A stretch of 44,848 nt of DNA. It comes from an uncultured Eubacteriales bacterium. Lineage in GTDB: Bacteria > Bacillota > Clostridia > Christensenellales > UBA1242. The position numbers and the translations under genes were made by a program. The stretch lies in assembly GCA_900552105.1 (NCBI GenBank), contig URYH01000009.1, positions 1-44,848 on the forward strand, read 5' to 3'. Positions 34,729 through 44,067 of the stretch are shown here, in pieces. The notes under the pieces are model-generated. The model did no database searches. It was not told the origin of the DNA and saw nothing but the letters and a program-made list of their open reading frames with translations. Each line of letters opens with the position of its first letter. Within the stretch, counting starts at the first letter, position 1.

Positions 34729-35351
34729 TCTGCGTATGCCTCCTCAATTGATTTGATTGCAGCTTTTGTCAAAACGACGTTTTTGTTTGCAACAACTTCA
34801 TATGTGTTAAGAAGGTCTGCTGTTGTCACGCTTACTGTTGGAATGTTTGCTCCGGCACGAAGAATATCTGTGTTTTTGTCTTCTGTCACCAAAACAACAC
34901 TCTTGTCAAATTTGAAAGCGTTAAGGAAATTTTGGATTTCTTTTGTCTTAACTTCATTCAATTTGAATTCGTCAACAACTGTAATTTCGTTTTGTGCAAG
35001 CTTTGTGCTGAGTGCACTAAGGAATGCAAGGCGTTTTGCCTGTTTGTTGATTTTCTTTGAAAAATCTCTTGGCTTTGGTGCAAATGCAACTCCACCACCG
35101 ATTTGATGAGGTGCTTTTGTTGAACCTTGACGAGCATTACCTGTGTGTTTTTGTCTGTAAGGCTTCTTTGCGTGTCCTCTAACTTCTGAACGAGTCAAAG
35201 TGCTTTTTGTGCCTTGGCGTTGGTTTGCATTGTATGCAACAACAACTTCATGAATAAGTGGCAAGTTTTCTTCAACTGCAAACACTTCGTCTTTGAGAGT
35301 GAGTGTTCCAACTGATTCGCCTGCCATATTAAATACTTTAACTTTTGGCAT
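34725..35351 (-). CDS. rplD: 50S ribosomal protein L4
   Basis: 208 residues with the tunnel loop VRGHAKKPYRQKHTGNARQG and the globular C-terminal part ending LLNTYEVVANKNVVLTK. In some bacteria L4 controls the S10 operon, which is of interest given the long structured leader before rpsJ here. Confidence 0.97.
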   Translation of the reverse strand: MPKVKVFNMAGESVGTLTLKDEVFAVEENLPLIHEVVVAYNANQRQGTKSTLTRSEVRGHAKKPYRQKHTGNARQGSTKAPHQIGGGVAFAPKPRDFSKKINKQAKRLAFLSALSTKLAQNEITVVDEFKLNEVKTKEIQNFLNAFKFDKSVVLVTEDKNTDILRAGANIPTVSVTTADLLNTYEVVANKNVVLTKAAIKSIEEAYAE

Positions 35352-35365
35352 GTCCTCTTCTCCTT

Positions 35366-35995
35366 TTATCTCTTAACCGTTTCTTTGATGACGAGATATG
35401 CGCCTTTTGGTCCTGGAACGCATCCTTTGACAAGAAGGATATTTCTGTCTGCGTCAACTTTGACGATTTCCAAATTTTGAATTGTCACTTGTTCATTGCC
35501 ATAATGTCCTGGCATGTTCTTGTTTTTGAAAACACGTGATGGAGATGAGTTCGCACCCATTGAACCAACTTCTCTATGAACAGGGCCAACACCGTGTGTC
35601 ATTTTGAGTCTGTGTTGATTCCATCTTTGAATAACGCCTGTGAATCCGCGGCCTCTTGTGTTTCCTGTGACATCAACCATATCTTTTTCAGCGAAGATAT
35701 CACATTTGATTACTGAGCCAAGTTCAAGTTCTGGGTTTTCATATTTGAACTCTCTCATGATTTTGTGTGGAGCAACGTTTGCTTTTTTGAATATGCCCAT
35801 TGCAGGTTTGTTTACTCTGCTTTCTTTTGTTTCTCCAAATGCAACAACTGTTGCGTCATAACCGTCATGCTCTGCTGTCTTCTTTTGAACAACAACGCAT
35901 GGGCCTGCCTCAACAACTGTGACTGGCACAACCAAGCCGTCAGAAGTGAAGACTTGTGTCATGCCTAACTTTTTGCCTAATATTGCTTTCTTCAT
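35366..35995 (-). CDS. rplC: 50S ribosomal protein L3
   Basis: 209 residues, [20 protein letters not shown] and [20 protein letters not shown]. Early assembly protein close to the peptidyl-transferase centre. AAGGAGAG before the ATG. Confidence 0.98.
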   Translation of the reverse strand: MKKAILGKKLGMTQVFTSDGLVVPVTVVEAGPCVVVQKKTAEHDGYDATVVAFGETKESRVNKPAMGIFKKANVAPHKIMREFKYENPELELGSVIKCDIFAEKDMVDVTGNTRGRGFTGVIQRWNQHRLKMTHGVGPVHREVGSMGANSSPSRVFKNKNMPGHYGNEQVTIQNLEIVKVDADRNILLVKGCVPGPKGAYLVIKETVKR

Positions 35996-36018
35996 TTTTC
36001 TTTCTCTCCTTGACTTGA

Positions 36019-36327
36019 TTATAACTTGATTTTGACATCAACACCAGCTGGAAGGTCAAGCTTCATAAGAGCGTCAACAACCTTGCCTGATGGGCTGAAG
36101 ATATCAATCATACGTTTGTGAGTTCTTGACTCAAATTGTTCACGGCTGTCTTTGTGTTTGTGTGGTGAACGAATGATTGTCACAACTTCCTTGTCTGTTG
36201 GAAGTGGAATTGGCCCAGCGACTTTTGCTCCACCCTTGTCAGCAATGTCGATGATACGAAGACATGCTTGGTCCAACAAGGAGTGATCATAGGCCTTAAG
36301 TTTAATTCTGATTTTTTGTGTTGCCAT
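36019..36327 (-). CDS. rpsJ: 30S ribosomal protein S10
   Basis: 102 residues, [20 protein letters not shown] and [20 protein letters not shown]. First gene of the cluster, with a strong site (AGGAGG) before the ATG. It also takes part in antitermination as NusE. Confidence 0.98.
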   Translation of the reverse strand: MATQKIRIKLKAYDHSLLDQACLRIIDIADKGGAKVAGPIPLPTDKEVVTIIRSPHKHKDSREQFESRTHKRMIDIFSPSGKVVDALMKLDLPAGVDVKIKL

Positions 36328-36537
36328 TAATAATTTACCTCCTGTAATAGCAAAACCCGTTTATGTTCACTTTTTCGAGTTTTCGGCACACTATTCCGTG
36401 TGTGTCGCGCTGCGACTCAAAATAAAAAGCGGAAAACGGTCGCTCGAAATCGTTGTTCGAACTTGTCCGTGAAAGTTCCCTCTACCCCGCTTGTCTGGGA
36501 TTTAGCAATCTTTCACATCAACCCAAATTTTCACAGC
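36328..36537 (-). promoter_or_regulatory. Long structured leader of the S10 operon
   Basis: About 210 nt of untranslated RNA lie between the predicted start point and rpsJ. The sequence has clear short hairpins, for example GTCGC-AGC-GCGAC and CACAC-GGAATA-GTGTG, and a GC content above the surroundings, but no run of T residues after them and no supported coding frame on either strand. It may be a regulatory leader bound by a ribosomal protein; I do not recognise a named motif. Confidence 0.5.
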
Positions 36538-36543
36538 TCTTTC

Positions 36544-36572
36544 ATTCTACCCCATCTTGCAATGCTTGTCAA
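36544..36572 (-). promoter_or_regulatory. Promoter of the S10-spc-alpha operon
   Basis: On the minus strand a perfect TTGACA (36567-36572), a 17-nt spacer and TAGAAT (36544-36549). This is the strongest promoter-like match in the window, in the right place to drive the ribosomal cluster. The stretch from 36573 to 36718 is AT-rich and shows no gene. Confidence 0.85.
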
Positions 36573-36718
36573 CACAAATTCAAAAATATTTTCACCATTT
36601 CCAAAAATAATTTTTGCCACTTTTTTAATTATAGAAGTTAAGTATATAAATAAAGTATATTATTATTAGTAAAATGTCATTTTTATTTGACAACCAACAT
36701 CATCTCACCACACAGCAA

Positions 36719-36747
36719 CAAAAAACAGCGGCTTCCGCCACTGTTTT
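36719..36747 (-). terminator. Terminator of the giant surface-protein gene
   Basis: On the minus strand AAAACAGTGGC-GGAA-GCCGCTGTTTT with one G-U pair, followed by more T residues. It begins at the stop codon of the gene. Confidence 0.85.
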
Positions 36748-39700
36748 ATTCCACAATTTCCCATTCAACCCAAGCACAGTCGCTGCCGCTGCTTTGCGAT
36801 CCATCCTTGCTGTAAGTAAACTTAATCGTGTCGCCAGATGAAAATGTTATATCGGCAAGCGTTGTAAATGTGGACTGGCTGGTTCCTGAATAAGTTCCTA
36901 TCGGGGTTGAATTGTGCGTTATGGTCAATTTGTCATAATTTTGCTCAGAAGAAGTTTTATATTTTATCCTAATTTTTCCGCTAACACCAAAAGTCAAAAT
37001 CAAAGTTGAAGACGAATTATTTGACTTATTAGTTGAAACTGCAGAAGAATTATTTGTAATAGTCCAAGGATAAGACAAATCATTTGATATTGTCATTTTG
37101 ACAATTTTTGGAATGACAACTGTCACTGTCTGCCCACAAACAGGACAGTTTCCGTGCTTACTTCCATCCGTTTCAAATGTTGCCTCAACATCAACAATCC
37201 AAGTAATATCATCAGAAGTTTTAATTTCTCCAGTTGAATCATAAGTCCATACTCCATCTTCATGAATACAATCTGTCGTCTGATAATACGTTTTTAAAGC
37301 ATTAGTGGAATTATAATAATTCCAATACGCTCCCCAGCCACTTGGCTTTGATGATGCTTCACAATATATAACCGCCGAACTATTCCAGCCATAAAATGGC
37401 GAATATGAATATGAGGATGCAGATATTGTTGTGACACTGCTTGGAATGTTAATTGAAGTCAATCCACTGCAACCAGAGAATGCATTCTCTTCAATTTTTG
37501 TCACAATTTCGGACATTGTTATTGAAGTTGGTGTTCCGTTATAAAATGCATAAGTTCCAATAGTCGCAACACCATTCAAAGTCACCTTAATATTTGGAAC
37601 ACGACAAAATGCTGCTGTATTTATATTTCCCCCAGTCACAGTAACATTTTTAAGTGAACTTGGAATGTAGTACCAATAACTGCATAATCCATAATAAGTT
37701 GTATATTTTGGAAATAATACAGATCCTCCAGTTTTTACTCTATACGAATATGTTTTATCAGTCCAAGAACAAACAGCATTTTCAACCGAACCAGTTGTTA
37801 ATGTTGTAAAAGATGAACTTGAACTGCCATAGCCAGAGTTTGCTGTTTGAGTTGTGTATCCAAAAATATATCCAAAAACGCCTTCGCTTCCAGTTGATGT
37901 TGAACTATGTCCGACAAACGGAATGGTTAAATTCTCGAGCGAAGTACAGCCACGGAATACCGACTCCCCAATGCTTGTTACGCTATTTGGTATTGTTACT
38001 GAAATAATATTGCTTTTATATTGAAAACATCCATTATACACCTCAGAAACTTCTTTATTGTTAATTTTTGATATTATAACATTCGTGGATGAACCCAAAT
38101 ATTGAAGCACTTTTATTGTTCCATCAGTTCTTTCCACATATTCCCAGTCTGCGTTTTGTTGTGGAAATCCCGCGACATCCCACATTGTGGTTAGTTTACT
38201 TGAATAATTATAATAATTCCAATACGTTCCCCAACCGCTTGGTTTGGATGATGCCCCACAGTAAAGGACAACATCAGAATTACATCCATCAAACACTAGC
38301 TCGGATGAACTCGGAGCATATATTGTTTGCACGCTTTTTGATATATAAACCTTTTTTAACGAGGTGCATTGATAGAATGCTCTTTCTCCAATGTATTCCA
38401 CCCCATCGGATATAATTGCTAACGTTATTGATTTATTATCCGAAAAACAATATCCGTTTATTCTGCTCACAGTCTTATTTGCCAATGTCTTAGGCGTTGC
38501 CAACTCCTTTTCAGAACCTCTATACGCAAGAATAGTAATCGTTCCGCTACTGTTTTCAATATATTCCCAACCAAATTCAATCAAAGGCGTGCCAGATGAC
38601 CCCCAAACGACCGTTACTGTAAATTGCTCATATTTATTCCAATAGTCACCCCAACCATTTGGTTTTGAATCTACTTCACAATAAATAACAGCCGATTTCA
38701 TCCACATATTAAAGGAGTAGTTTTCAATCACAGTTACATTCCGTGGAATAAATATACGTTGCATTGCGCTACAATTTGAGAATGCATAACTACCTATGCT
38801 TGTCACACTGCTTGGTATTGTAATCGAAGTGATTGAACTTGCACCCGCCAACACATTTGCATTTATCTTTGTGATTGAATTTGGAATTGTTATCTCTGTC
38901 AGTTCCGTGTTATTAAGATACAAATGATGTGCGTAATTCAGTGGATTTGCATATTCATTGTCAAATGTGATTTTGAACCATGCTGCAAGATCTGTGATGT
39001 TCACTTTGGTCAATCCGTTGCAACCAGAAAATGCACCACTTCCAATGCTTATCACACTGTTTGGAATTGTGATGGATTGAATTTTATCCTTGCTGCTAAA
39101 ACAGTAGCTATGAATATTTTTGACGATTTTTTCATTGAGGAAATTTGGAACTGAAACCGTTGAGGAGCTCCCTAAATATTTTACTATAATCAAACTATTA
39201 TCCAGCTTCTCCGCATATTTCCACGAACCGCTTGTCACAGGCAAACCTTTAACCTCACAAATATTTGCTCCAGATGACGCATTAGTATACGTAATTATTT
39301 CGGTGTTATAGAATGCTGAACTTCCAATGGTCTGTATGCTCGAAGTGAAAAAGATGTCTGTAATTTTTGAACAATTTTCAAAAGCATTGGCTTCAATTTC
39401 ATTAACTGGTTTGCCTTTGAATGTTGCAGGAATAGATATTTGGCCACTAATAGTTGTTGATTTTGCTTTAACAGAATAAGCGGTTCCATCTGGATTAAGC
39501 GTGAACACAAGATTTGGGTCCATCCACTCCCATGCAGCATAAATAGTTATGTCTCCAAACGCAGAAATTGCAGTTGCTTGTTCAGAGAGCCCTTCATCAA
39601 TGAACCAGCCAACAAAAGCATAACCTTGCTTGCTTGCAGGCATAAGAGAATATGGAAGCATGCTTTCAGTTATTGTTGAAAGGTTTGATGCATTGTTTGT

Positions 39701-42700
39701 TCCGCCGTTGAGAACATAGGTTATTGTCATCTTGAGGTCCCAACGAGCATAAAGAGTGACGTTTGAAGCAGTTGTGATTTCGGTGACTTTTTCGCCAGAG
39801 AAATCTGATGTTGCATACCAGCCCAAGAAATCCGCATTCTCTTTTGTTGGATCATAAAGTTTGATTGGCACATCAATTTTCGTGAACGAAGAAATGTTTT
39901 TGGCGCTGTTTGTTCCACCATTAAGATTATAAGTTATTGAATACTCAGTGAACCCAACAATCTTATCTTTGTATTCAGCCCATGCAGCTTTATAAGTTGA
40001 AACCAGGCTTGGTTTGACATAAATTTTTGAAACACTTGAAGGGAATACGCCAGTTTTCAAAGTTGCAGGAGTGTCACCATGAACCTCAACAGTTGTTAAC
40101 GTTTGAGGTTTTGAAATGACGAAATGTGCGATTTCAAGAGTGCTGTCAACCCCATAAAAATTTGGAGTATCCATTCCAAGACGAATTTTCATTGTCGTTG
40201 CACCAGCAGGAGCAGTGACGGAAAATTCAATTCTATGCCATTGTCCATCGCTTGCAAAATTCAGTTGCTTTGGCAAACCTTGTGTTCCAGTTGACCAAGT
40301 TATCAAAGAATCCCAACCGCCGGTATTCACTCTGAAAAATGGACTTGTCGCCCAATTTGTTGCCTTAACATAAAAACTTATCGTGTATGTTTTACCGCCG
40401 ACAACATTGATTGCGTTTTGCATTTCAATTCGCCAAGCAGTGTCGATGCTTTCGTTTTGTTGATATCCGTTGATTTTGACATATGTTTCGCTTTGTCCAT
40501 CAATGTTGGCACCTGTCCCAAATTCGTGATTCGTTTGCGACTGATAATGCGCTGCGGTCCAAAATTCCGAAGTCATCTCGATTTTGTTGCCATATTTTGA
40601 AGTTTCTCCAAAAGCATTTGCTCCAATTTCTTGAATGTTTTTTGGCAAAACAATTGATGTCAAACTTGTGCAACCTGCAAAAGCATTTGCTCCAATGTTT
40701 TCAAGACTTGTTGGGAGTGTCACGCTTGCAAGTTTTTCACAACCTTTGAAAGTGTTGTTTCCAATGAGTGTCACGCCTTCTGGAATTGTGGTTTCAGTGA
40801 TATTTGAACAATTTTCGAATGCGTTGATGCCAATTGATTTGATTGAACTTGGAATCAAAACTGATGTCACATTGGAACAATCTTTGAAAGCAGAGTTTTG
40901 AATGACAACAACAGGCTTGCCATTATATGTTTGCGGAATTTCAATATTCCCCGAAATCGATGTGTTTGCCGCACGCACAGAATAGGCGGAACTGCCCACC
41001 AAATCAAACACGAGTGGACTTTGACTGAATCTTGCCCAAAGTTCAACATTTTTGAGTGAACCAGCATCAATTTTTGTGACGCGTTTTGTGAACTCGGCAT
41101 CCAAATACCAACCTGCAAAATATTCGCCATCTTTTGTTGCGTCAAGAAGCGCAATAGGCAAATTTGAACATTTGAAAGTTGCGGGATTGCCCGCAGCATT
41201 TGTTCCGCCGTCAAGATTATATGTGACAGTATAAACATTCTCCGTCCACTGAGCAAAAAGTGTGTGGTTGTTTTCAAGTGTTAACTGTGTTTCGCTGTTG
41301 ACATATTTGGTTGTTGAGAAAGTGATAACCTCACCTTCTGTTTGTGCCTCAATAATTACATCTGTGATTATAAAAGGATGATCGGGGTCAGTATTTTTAT
41401 CATCGAAAAAGAATCCGCGCGAATCTCCCGCAACAAAGGTGACTTCATTATAACCATTTTTTAATGAAAATTCCGGAGTTCTATTTTGAGGAGAAAGTCT
41501 CCAAGTGTTGTTCGGATCAACGATTGCATAAAACTTAACAACATATTGATTGCCAATAGTTAAATGATAATTTTGATTGACCCAAAAGTATGTATCATCA
41601 TTTGTGGCACCTGATTTAATGGTGTAGTCATCTTGACGAACTGTGTTTGCTCCAACTGATAACGGCATCGCGAAACCCCAGCCATTGAATGTATAGCCCG
41701 CTTTTGTTGGGGTTGGCAATTCGCCATATGTCCCGCCTTTCTTGACAACTTTTGTCAATGGTGAAACACCGCCACCATTTGGATTGAATGTCACAGTGAT
41801 TTGTGTTGAACTCCATTTTGCCCACAAAACAATGTTGTTTTTTGTGCCTTTTGCGATTTGTGTGATTGGAGTTCCAGTGAGTTCTTCGTTGTCGAACCAA
41901 CCAAGAAAAGAGTAATTAACTTTTTCCGCCTCAAAAAGCGTGAATGTTTCGGTGTTTTCGGTGAATACGCTTGGATTTCGCCCATCATTAAAACCACCGT
42001 TTGTGTTGTATGTAATCGTATATGCAAGCGACCATTTCGCGTGGAGTGTGACATCTCCAAGGTTGTCTTTTGAAAGATATGTCATTCTCTCCCCAGAAAA
42101 ATCACTTGATGCAAACCATCCTTCAAACAAATAACCGTCACGAGTTGGATTATAAAGTTTGACAGGAGTGTCAAGAATTGTATAGGTCGCGACATTTTGG
42201 TCGCTGTTTGTTCCACCGTTAAGAACATATGAAACAGAGTATTCAATCGCATTCCATTTTGCCCAAAGCGAAACATTCTTTTCTGTTCCAGCATCAATTG
42301 TTGTCATTTGATTTCCAGAATATGCTGGATTTTGATACCAGCCCCCAAATGTAAACCCGTCTCTCGTTGGCGCTTTGAGTGTCAAAGGCAATGTTCGCTC
42401 ATTAAACTCAGTTGGGTTATCTTCTGCATTTATTCCACCCCCGAGATGATATGTGATGTTGTATGTTTTAATCCATTTTGCATAAACATAAACATTATTG
42501 TTTGTTCCTGCTGGGATTGTTGTTTGTGCCGCCCCCGAGAAATCTGAGGAAAGGAACCAACCGCCAAATTCATATCCCGCCCTGGTTGGCACTGGGAGTG
42601 TGATTGGCAAGTCGCCCGAAACAAATGTTTTTGGAGCATTTGTGGCAATTGTTCCACCATTTGCAATATAGTTGATGCTGTGTCCATAAGCAAAATTTCC

Positions 42701-43957
42701 ACTGCCAGCATTCAAAAACATTTGATGTGTGACAAGATCATAAAAACCTATATCCCCATCTTTGTCACGTGCTGGAACAAAGAAACGAACAAGTTCGCCG
42801 TTATCCCAAATTCTCATGCTGTAAATTTTTCCAACAAAAGGTCTATCTGTTCCACTTCCATTGGCATTGATGACGCCGAGATAAAGTGAAAGCGTGTTAT
42901 CTCCAAACGATGTTCTTCCAACAGTTGCAATCTGTGTGCCATTCAAATATGCCGCATCTTTATTGACTGTTATTGTTGTTTGTTTATCTTTGATATTGCC
43001 AACTGAAAATTGAGTGCTTGAAGAATCATTTGCCATTTGGAACCAAATTGAATTCATGCTGCTGACATGAACAGCATATGTATTTGAAGCACCACCACTT
43101 GTTCTTGAGCCAAAAAGCCACTTGTCGCCAGAGTTTGTTTGGAAAGTAACCTCAACTGCCGTATTTAAATTGGCTGCATATCCTGTGTCGATATATTGTC
43201 CGCCTGTTGTTTCAATATAAGGCAAGACTTCGTCAACTTCGGCAAATCTCTCGCCATTATACTTGATGACTCTTTCCATGAGTGCGGAGTCGGAAAGGTT
43301 TGTGATGTCATCGTTCCATTCATTATGGCTCATGATGTTTGCCGCTTGAATTGCTTCAGCAACAAGCGAAATCCTGAAACTGAGTTCTTGATATTGATTG
43401 TCCATTTCCGAATCAGGAAGTGGCAAACTATATTCATCAAAAAGGTCAATCGGTTTTGTTTTTCCGCTTGCGAGATGTTTGTAGTATATCCAGTCACTTG
43501 TTGTTTGCGACCAATCCGAACTAAAAAGTGTTGTCTTTGCTCTCAAATCGTTTTTGAGAAGTGTGGCGAGTTTTGTTTCAGCTTCTGTCAAATCTTGTGT
43601 TTTGACGTTTTTTTCTTTGTCGAGAATATCAACAGAATATTGAACACGCAAAACAGACTCTTCTGTTTTTTCGCCCATTTGAACTTTGATTGAATCAAGA
43701 ATTTTGTCGCCAGGATATGCCCCACCATCTGAATCGTAAAGTTGTTTGAAATTTTGAATTGTCCCGTCTTCTCCAGTGCCAACAAGTTTGACAATAACCG
43801 CTCCACCCATATCCATTGTGCTGTCAACAGTGTCGCGGTCAATAAACCACGCACCGGCAACAGAAAAAGAGACAACGACAGCAATTATTGCCATCAACAA
43901 ATACATGACTATTCTGTTTCTTCTTTTTTTCAAAGAAAAGGTGTTGTTTTGTCGCAT
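36746..43957 (-). CDS. Giant exported repeat protein: TasA-type N-terminus, LamG, InlB B-repeats, BspA LRRs
   Basis: 2403 residues. Basic start, then a transmembrane stretch (residues 16-35) ending SVAGAWFIDRDTVDSTMDMG, the pattern of TasA/camelysin signals cleaved by SipW-type peptidases. About 35-240: TasA-like region (YPGDKILDSIKVQ). 245-425: LamG/concanavalin-like domain. 428-980: six InlB-type B-repeats (Y.I.Y.LNGG ... GYTF.GW ... LWAKW); the fifth is interrupted at about 765-885 by a beta-rich domain. 980-1120: BspA-type leucine-rich repeats (LPTSLENIGANAFAGCTSL), interrupted at 1120-1285 by a carbohydrate-binding-like domain. 1335-1475: two more B-repeats. 1480-2280: further LRRs with repeated SKPsGWGxYWNYY blocks. 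A beta-sandwich domain ends the protein; there is no LPXTG anchor. GGGGAG precedes the ATG. Probably a cell-surface adhesin; ligand unknown. Confidence 0.85.
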   Translation of the reverse strand: MRQNNTFSLKKRRNRIVMYLLMAIIAVVVSFSVAGAWFIDRDTVDSTMDMGGAVIVKLVGTGEDGTIQNFKQLYDSDGGAYPGDKILDSIKVQMGEKTEESVLRVQYSVDILDKEKNVKTQDLTEAETKLATLLKNDLRAKTTLFSSDWSQTTSDWIYYKHLASGKTKPIDLFDEYSLPLPDSEMDNQYQELSFRISLVAEAIQAANIMSHNEWNDDITNLSDSALMERVIKYNGERFAEVDEVLPYIETTGGQYIDTGYAANLNTAVEVTFQTNSGDKWLFGSRTSGGASNTYAVHVSSMNSIWFQMANDSSSTQFSVGNIKDKQTTITVNKDAAYLNGTQIATVGRTSFGDNTLSLYLGVINANGSGTDRPFVGKIYSMRIWDNGELVRFFVPARDKDGDIGFYDLVTHQMFLNAGSGNFAYGHSINYIANGGTIATNAPKTFVSGDLPITLPVPTRAGYEFGGWFLSSDFSGAAQTTIPAGTNNNVYVYAKWIKTYNITYHLGGGINAEDNPTEFNERTLPLTLKAPTRDGFTFGGWYQNPAYSGNQMTTIDAGTEKNVSLWAKWNAIEYSVSYVLNGGTNSDQNVATYTILDTPVKLYNPTRDGYLFEGWFASSDFSGERMTYLSKDNLGDVTLHAKWSLAYTITYNTNGGFNDGRNPSVFTENTETFTLFEAEKVNYSFLGWFDNEELTGTPITQIAKGTKNNIVLWAKWSSTQITVTFNPNGGGVSPLTKVVKKGGTYGELPTPTKAGYTFNGWGFAMPLSVGANTVRQDDYTIKSGATNDDTYFWVNQNYHLTIGNQYVVKFYAIVDPNNTWRLSPQNRTPEFSLKNGYNEVTFVAGDSRGFFFDDKNTDPDHPFIITDVIIEAQTEGEVITFSTTKYVNSETQLTLENNHTLFAQWTENVYTVTYNLDGGTNAAGNPATFKCSNLPIALLDATKDGEYFAGWYLDAEFTKRVTKIDAGSLKNVELWARFSQSPLVFDLVGSSAYSVRAANTSISGNIEIPQTYNGKPVVVIQNSAFKDCSNVTSVLIPSSIKSIGINAFENCSNITETTIPEGVTLIGNNTFKGCEKLASVTLPTSLENIGANAFAGCTSLTSIVLPKNIQEIGANAFGETSKYGNKIEMTSEFWTAAHYQSQTNHEFGTGANIDGQSETYVKINGYQQNESIDTAWRIEMQNAINVVGGKTYTISFYVKATNWATSPFFRVNTGGWDSLITWSTGTQGLPKQLNFASDGQWHRIEFSVTAPAGATTMKIRLGMDTPNFYGVDSTLEIAHFVISKPQTLTTVEVHGDTPATLKTGVFPSSVSKIYVKPSLVSTYKAAWAEYKDKIVGFTEYSITYNLNGGTNSAKNISSFTKIDVPIKLYDPTKENADFLGWYATSDFSGEKVTEITTASNVTLYARWDLKMTITYVLNGGTNNASNLSTITESMLPYSLMPASKQGYAFVGWFIDEGLSEQATAISAFGDITIYAAWEWMDPNLVFTLNPDGTAYSVKAKSTTISGQISIPATFKGKPVNEIEANAFENCSKITDIFFTSSIQTIGSSAFYNTEIITYTNASSGANICEVKGLPVTSGSWKYAEKLDNSLIIVKYLGSSSTVSVPNFLNEKIVKNIHSYCFSSKDKIQSITIPNSVISIGSGAFSGCNGLTKVNITDLAAWFKITFDNEYANPLNYAHHLYLNNTELTEITIPNSITKINANVLAGASSITSITIPSSVTSIGSYAFSNCSAMQRIFIPRNVTVIENYSFNMWMKSAVIYCEVDSKPNGWGDYWNKYEQFTVTVVWGSSGTPLIEFGWEYIENSSGTITILAYRGSEKELATPKTLANKTVSRINGYCFSDNKSITLAIISDGVEYIGERAFYQCTSLKKVYISKSVQTIYAPSSSELVFDGCNSDVVLYCGASSKPSGWGTYWNYYNYSSKLTTMWDVAGFPQQNADWEYVERTDGTIKVLQYLGSSTNVIISKINNKEVSEVYNGCFQYKSNIISVTIPNSVTSIGESVFRGCTSLENLTIPFVGHSSTSTGSEGVFGYIFGYTTQTANSGYGSSSSSFTTLTTGSVENAVCSWTDKTYSYRVKTGGSVLFPKYTTYYGLCSYWYYIPSSLKNVTVTGGNINTAAFCRVPNIKVTLNGVATIGTYAFYNGTPTSITMSEIVTKIEENAFSGCSGLTSINIPSSVTTISASSYSYSPFYGWNSSAVIYCEASSKPSGWGAYWNYYNSTNALKTYYQTTDCIHEDGVWTYDSTGEIKTSDDITWIVDVEATFETDGSKHGNCPVCGQTVTVVIPKIVKMTISNDLSYPWTITNNSSAVSTNKSNNSSSTLILTFGVSGKIRIKYKTSSEQNYDKLTITHNSTPIGTYSGTSQSTFTTLADITFSSGDTIKFTYSKDGSQSSGSDCAWVEWEIVE
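37315..37375 (-). repeat. Repeat unit encoding the SKPSGWGxYWNYYN block (copy 3)
   Basis: Encodes CEASSKPSGWGAYWNYYN. Close matches lie at 38208-38270 (CGASSKPSGWGTYWNYYN) and 38632-38690 (CEVDSKPNGWGDYWNKY). The DNA is similar as well as the protein, so the three blocks are tandem-derived within the leucine-rich region. Confidence 0.8.
38208..38270 (-). repeat. Repeat unit encoding the SKPSGWGxYWNYYN block (copy 2)
   Basis: Shares the run AATTATAATAATTCCAATAC (plus strand) with copy 3. Encodes CGASSKPSGWGTYWNYYN. Confidence 0.8.
38632..38690 (-). repeat. Repeat unit encoding the SKPNGWGDYWNKY block (copy 1)
   Basis: The most diverged of the three copies; encodes CEVDSKPNGWGDYWNKY. Confidence 0.75.
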
Positions 43958-43990
43958 TGTCTCCCCAATTACTACTATTATTCGTTATTG

Positions 43991-44018
43991 ATTATATAAT
44001 AATCAAAAAAAACCACAA
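43991..44018 (-). promoter_or_regulatory. Promoter of the giant gene, overlapping the tmk terminator
   Basis: On the minus strand TTGTGG (44013-44018), a 16-nt spacer and TATAAT (43991-43996). The -35 box lies inside the right arm and T-tract of the tmk terminator, so the gene appears to have its own start point. Confidence 0.55.
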
Positions 44019-44067
44019 AACATTTTTTTACATTTTGTGATTTTCCATGATTTTGTGTGGTTTTTTT
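44005..44067 (-). terminator. Terminator after tmk
   Basis: On the minus strand AACCACACAAAATCAT pairs (with small bulges) with ATGTTTTGTGGTT, followed by eight T residues. An inner CACAAAA copy offers an alternative stem with the same right arm. Confidence 0.7.

Noticed and set aside
20766..36327. Horizontal transfer or insertion within the ribosomal cluster
   Set aside because: Gene order is the standard one from S10 to L17, spacing is tight, and codon use is uniform throughout.
36400..36669. Plus-strand frames upstream of rpsJ
   Set aside because: They run antisense through the S10 leader and promoter, lack start sites and have no recognisable content.
37315..38690. CRISPR-like spacing of repeats
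   Set aside because: The repeats are degenerate, in frame, unequally spaced and encode a protein motif; there are no unique spacers and no cas genes.
43196..43693. 165-codon plus-strand frame opposite the giant gene
   Set aside because: It is antisense to the well-supported 2403-residue protein, with Cys/Phe-rich composition typical of shadow frames and no ribosome-binding site.
36746..43957. Sortase-anchored protein
   Set aside because: The C-terminus ends WVEWEIVE with no LPXTG motif, hydrophobic helix or basic tail.
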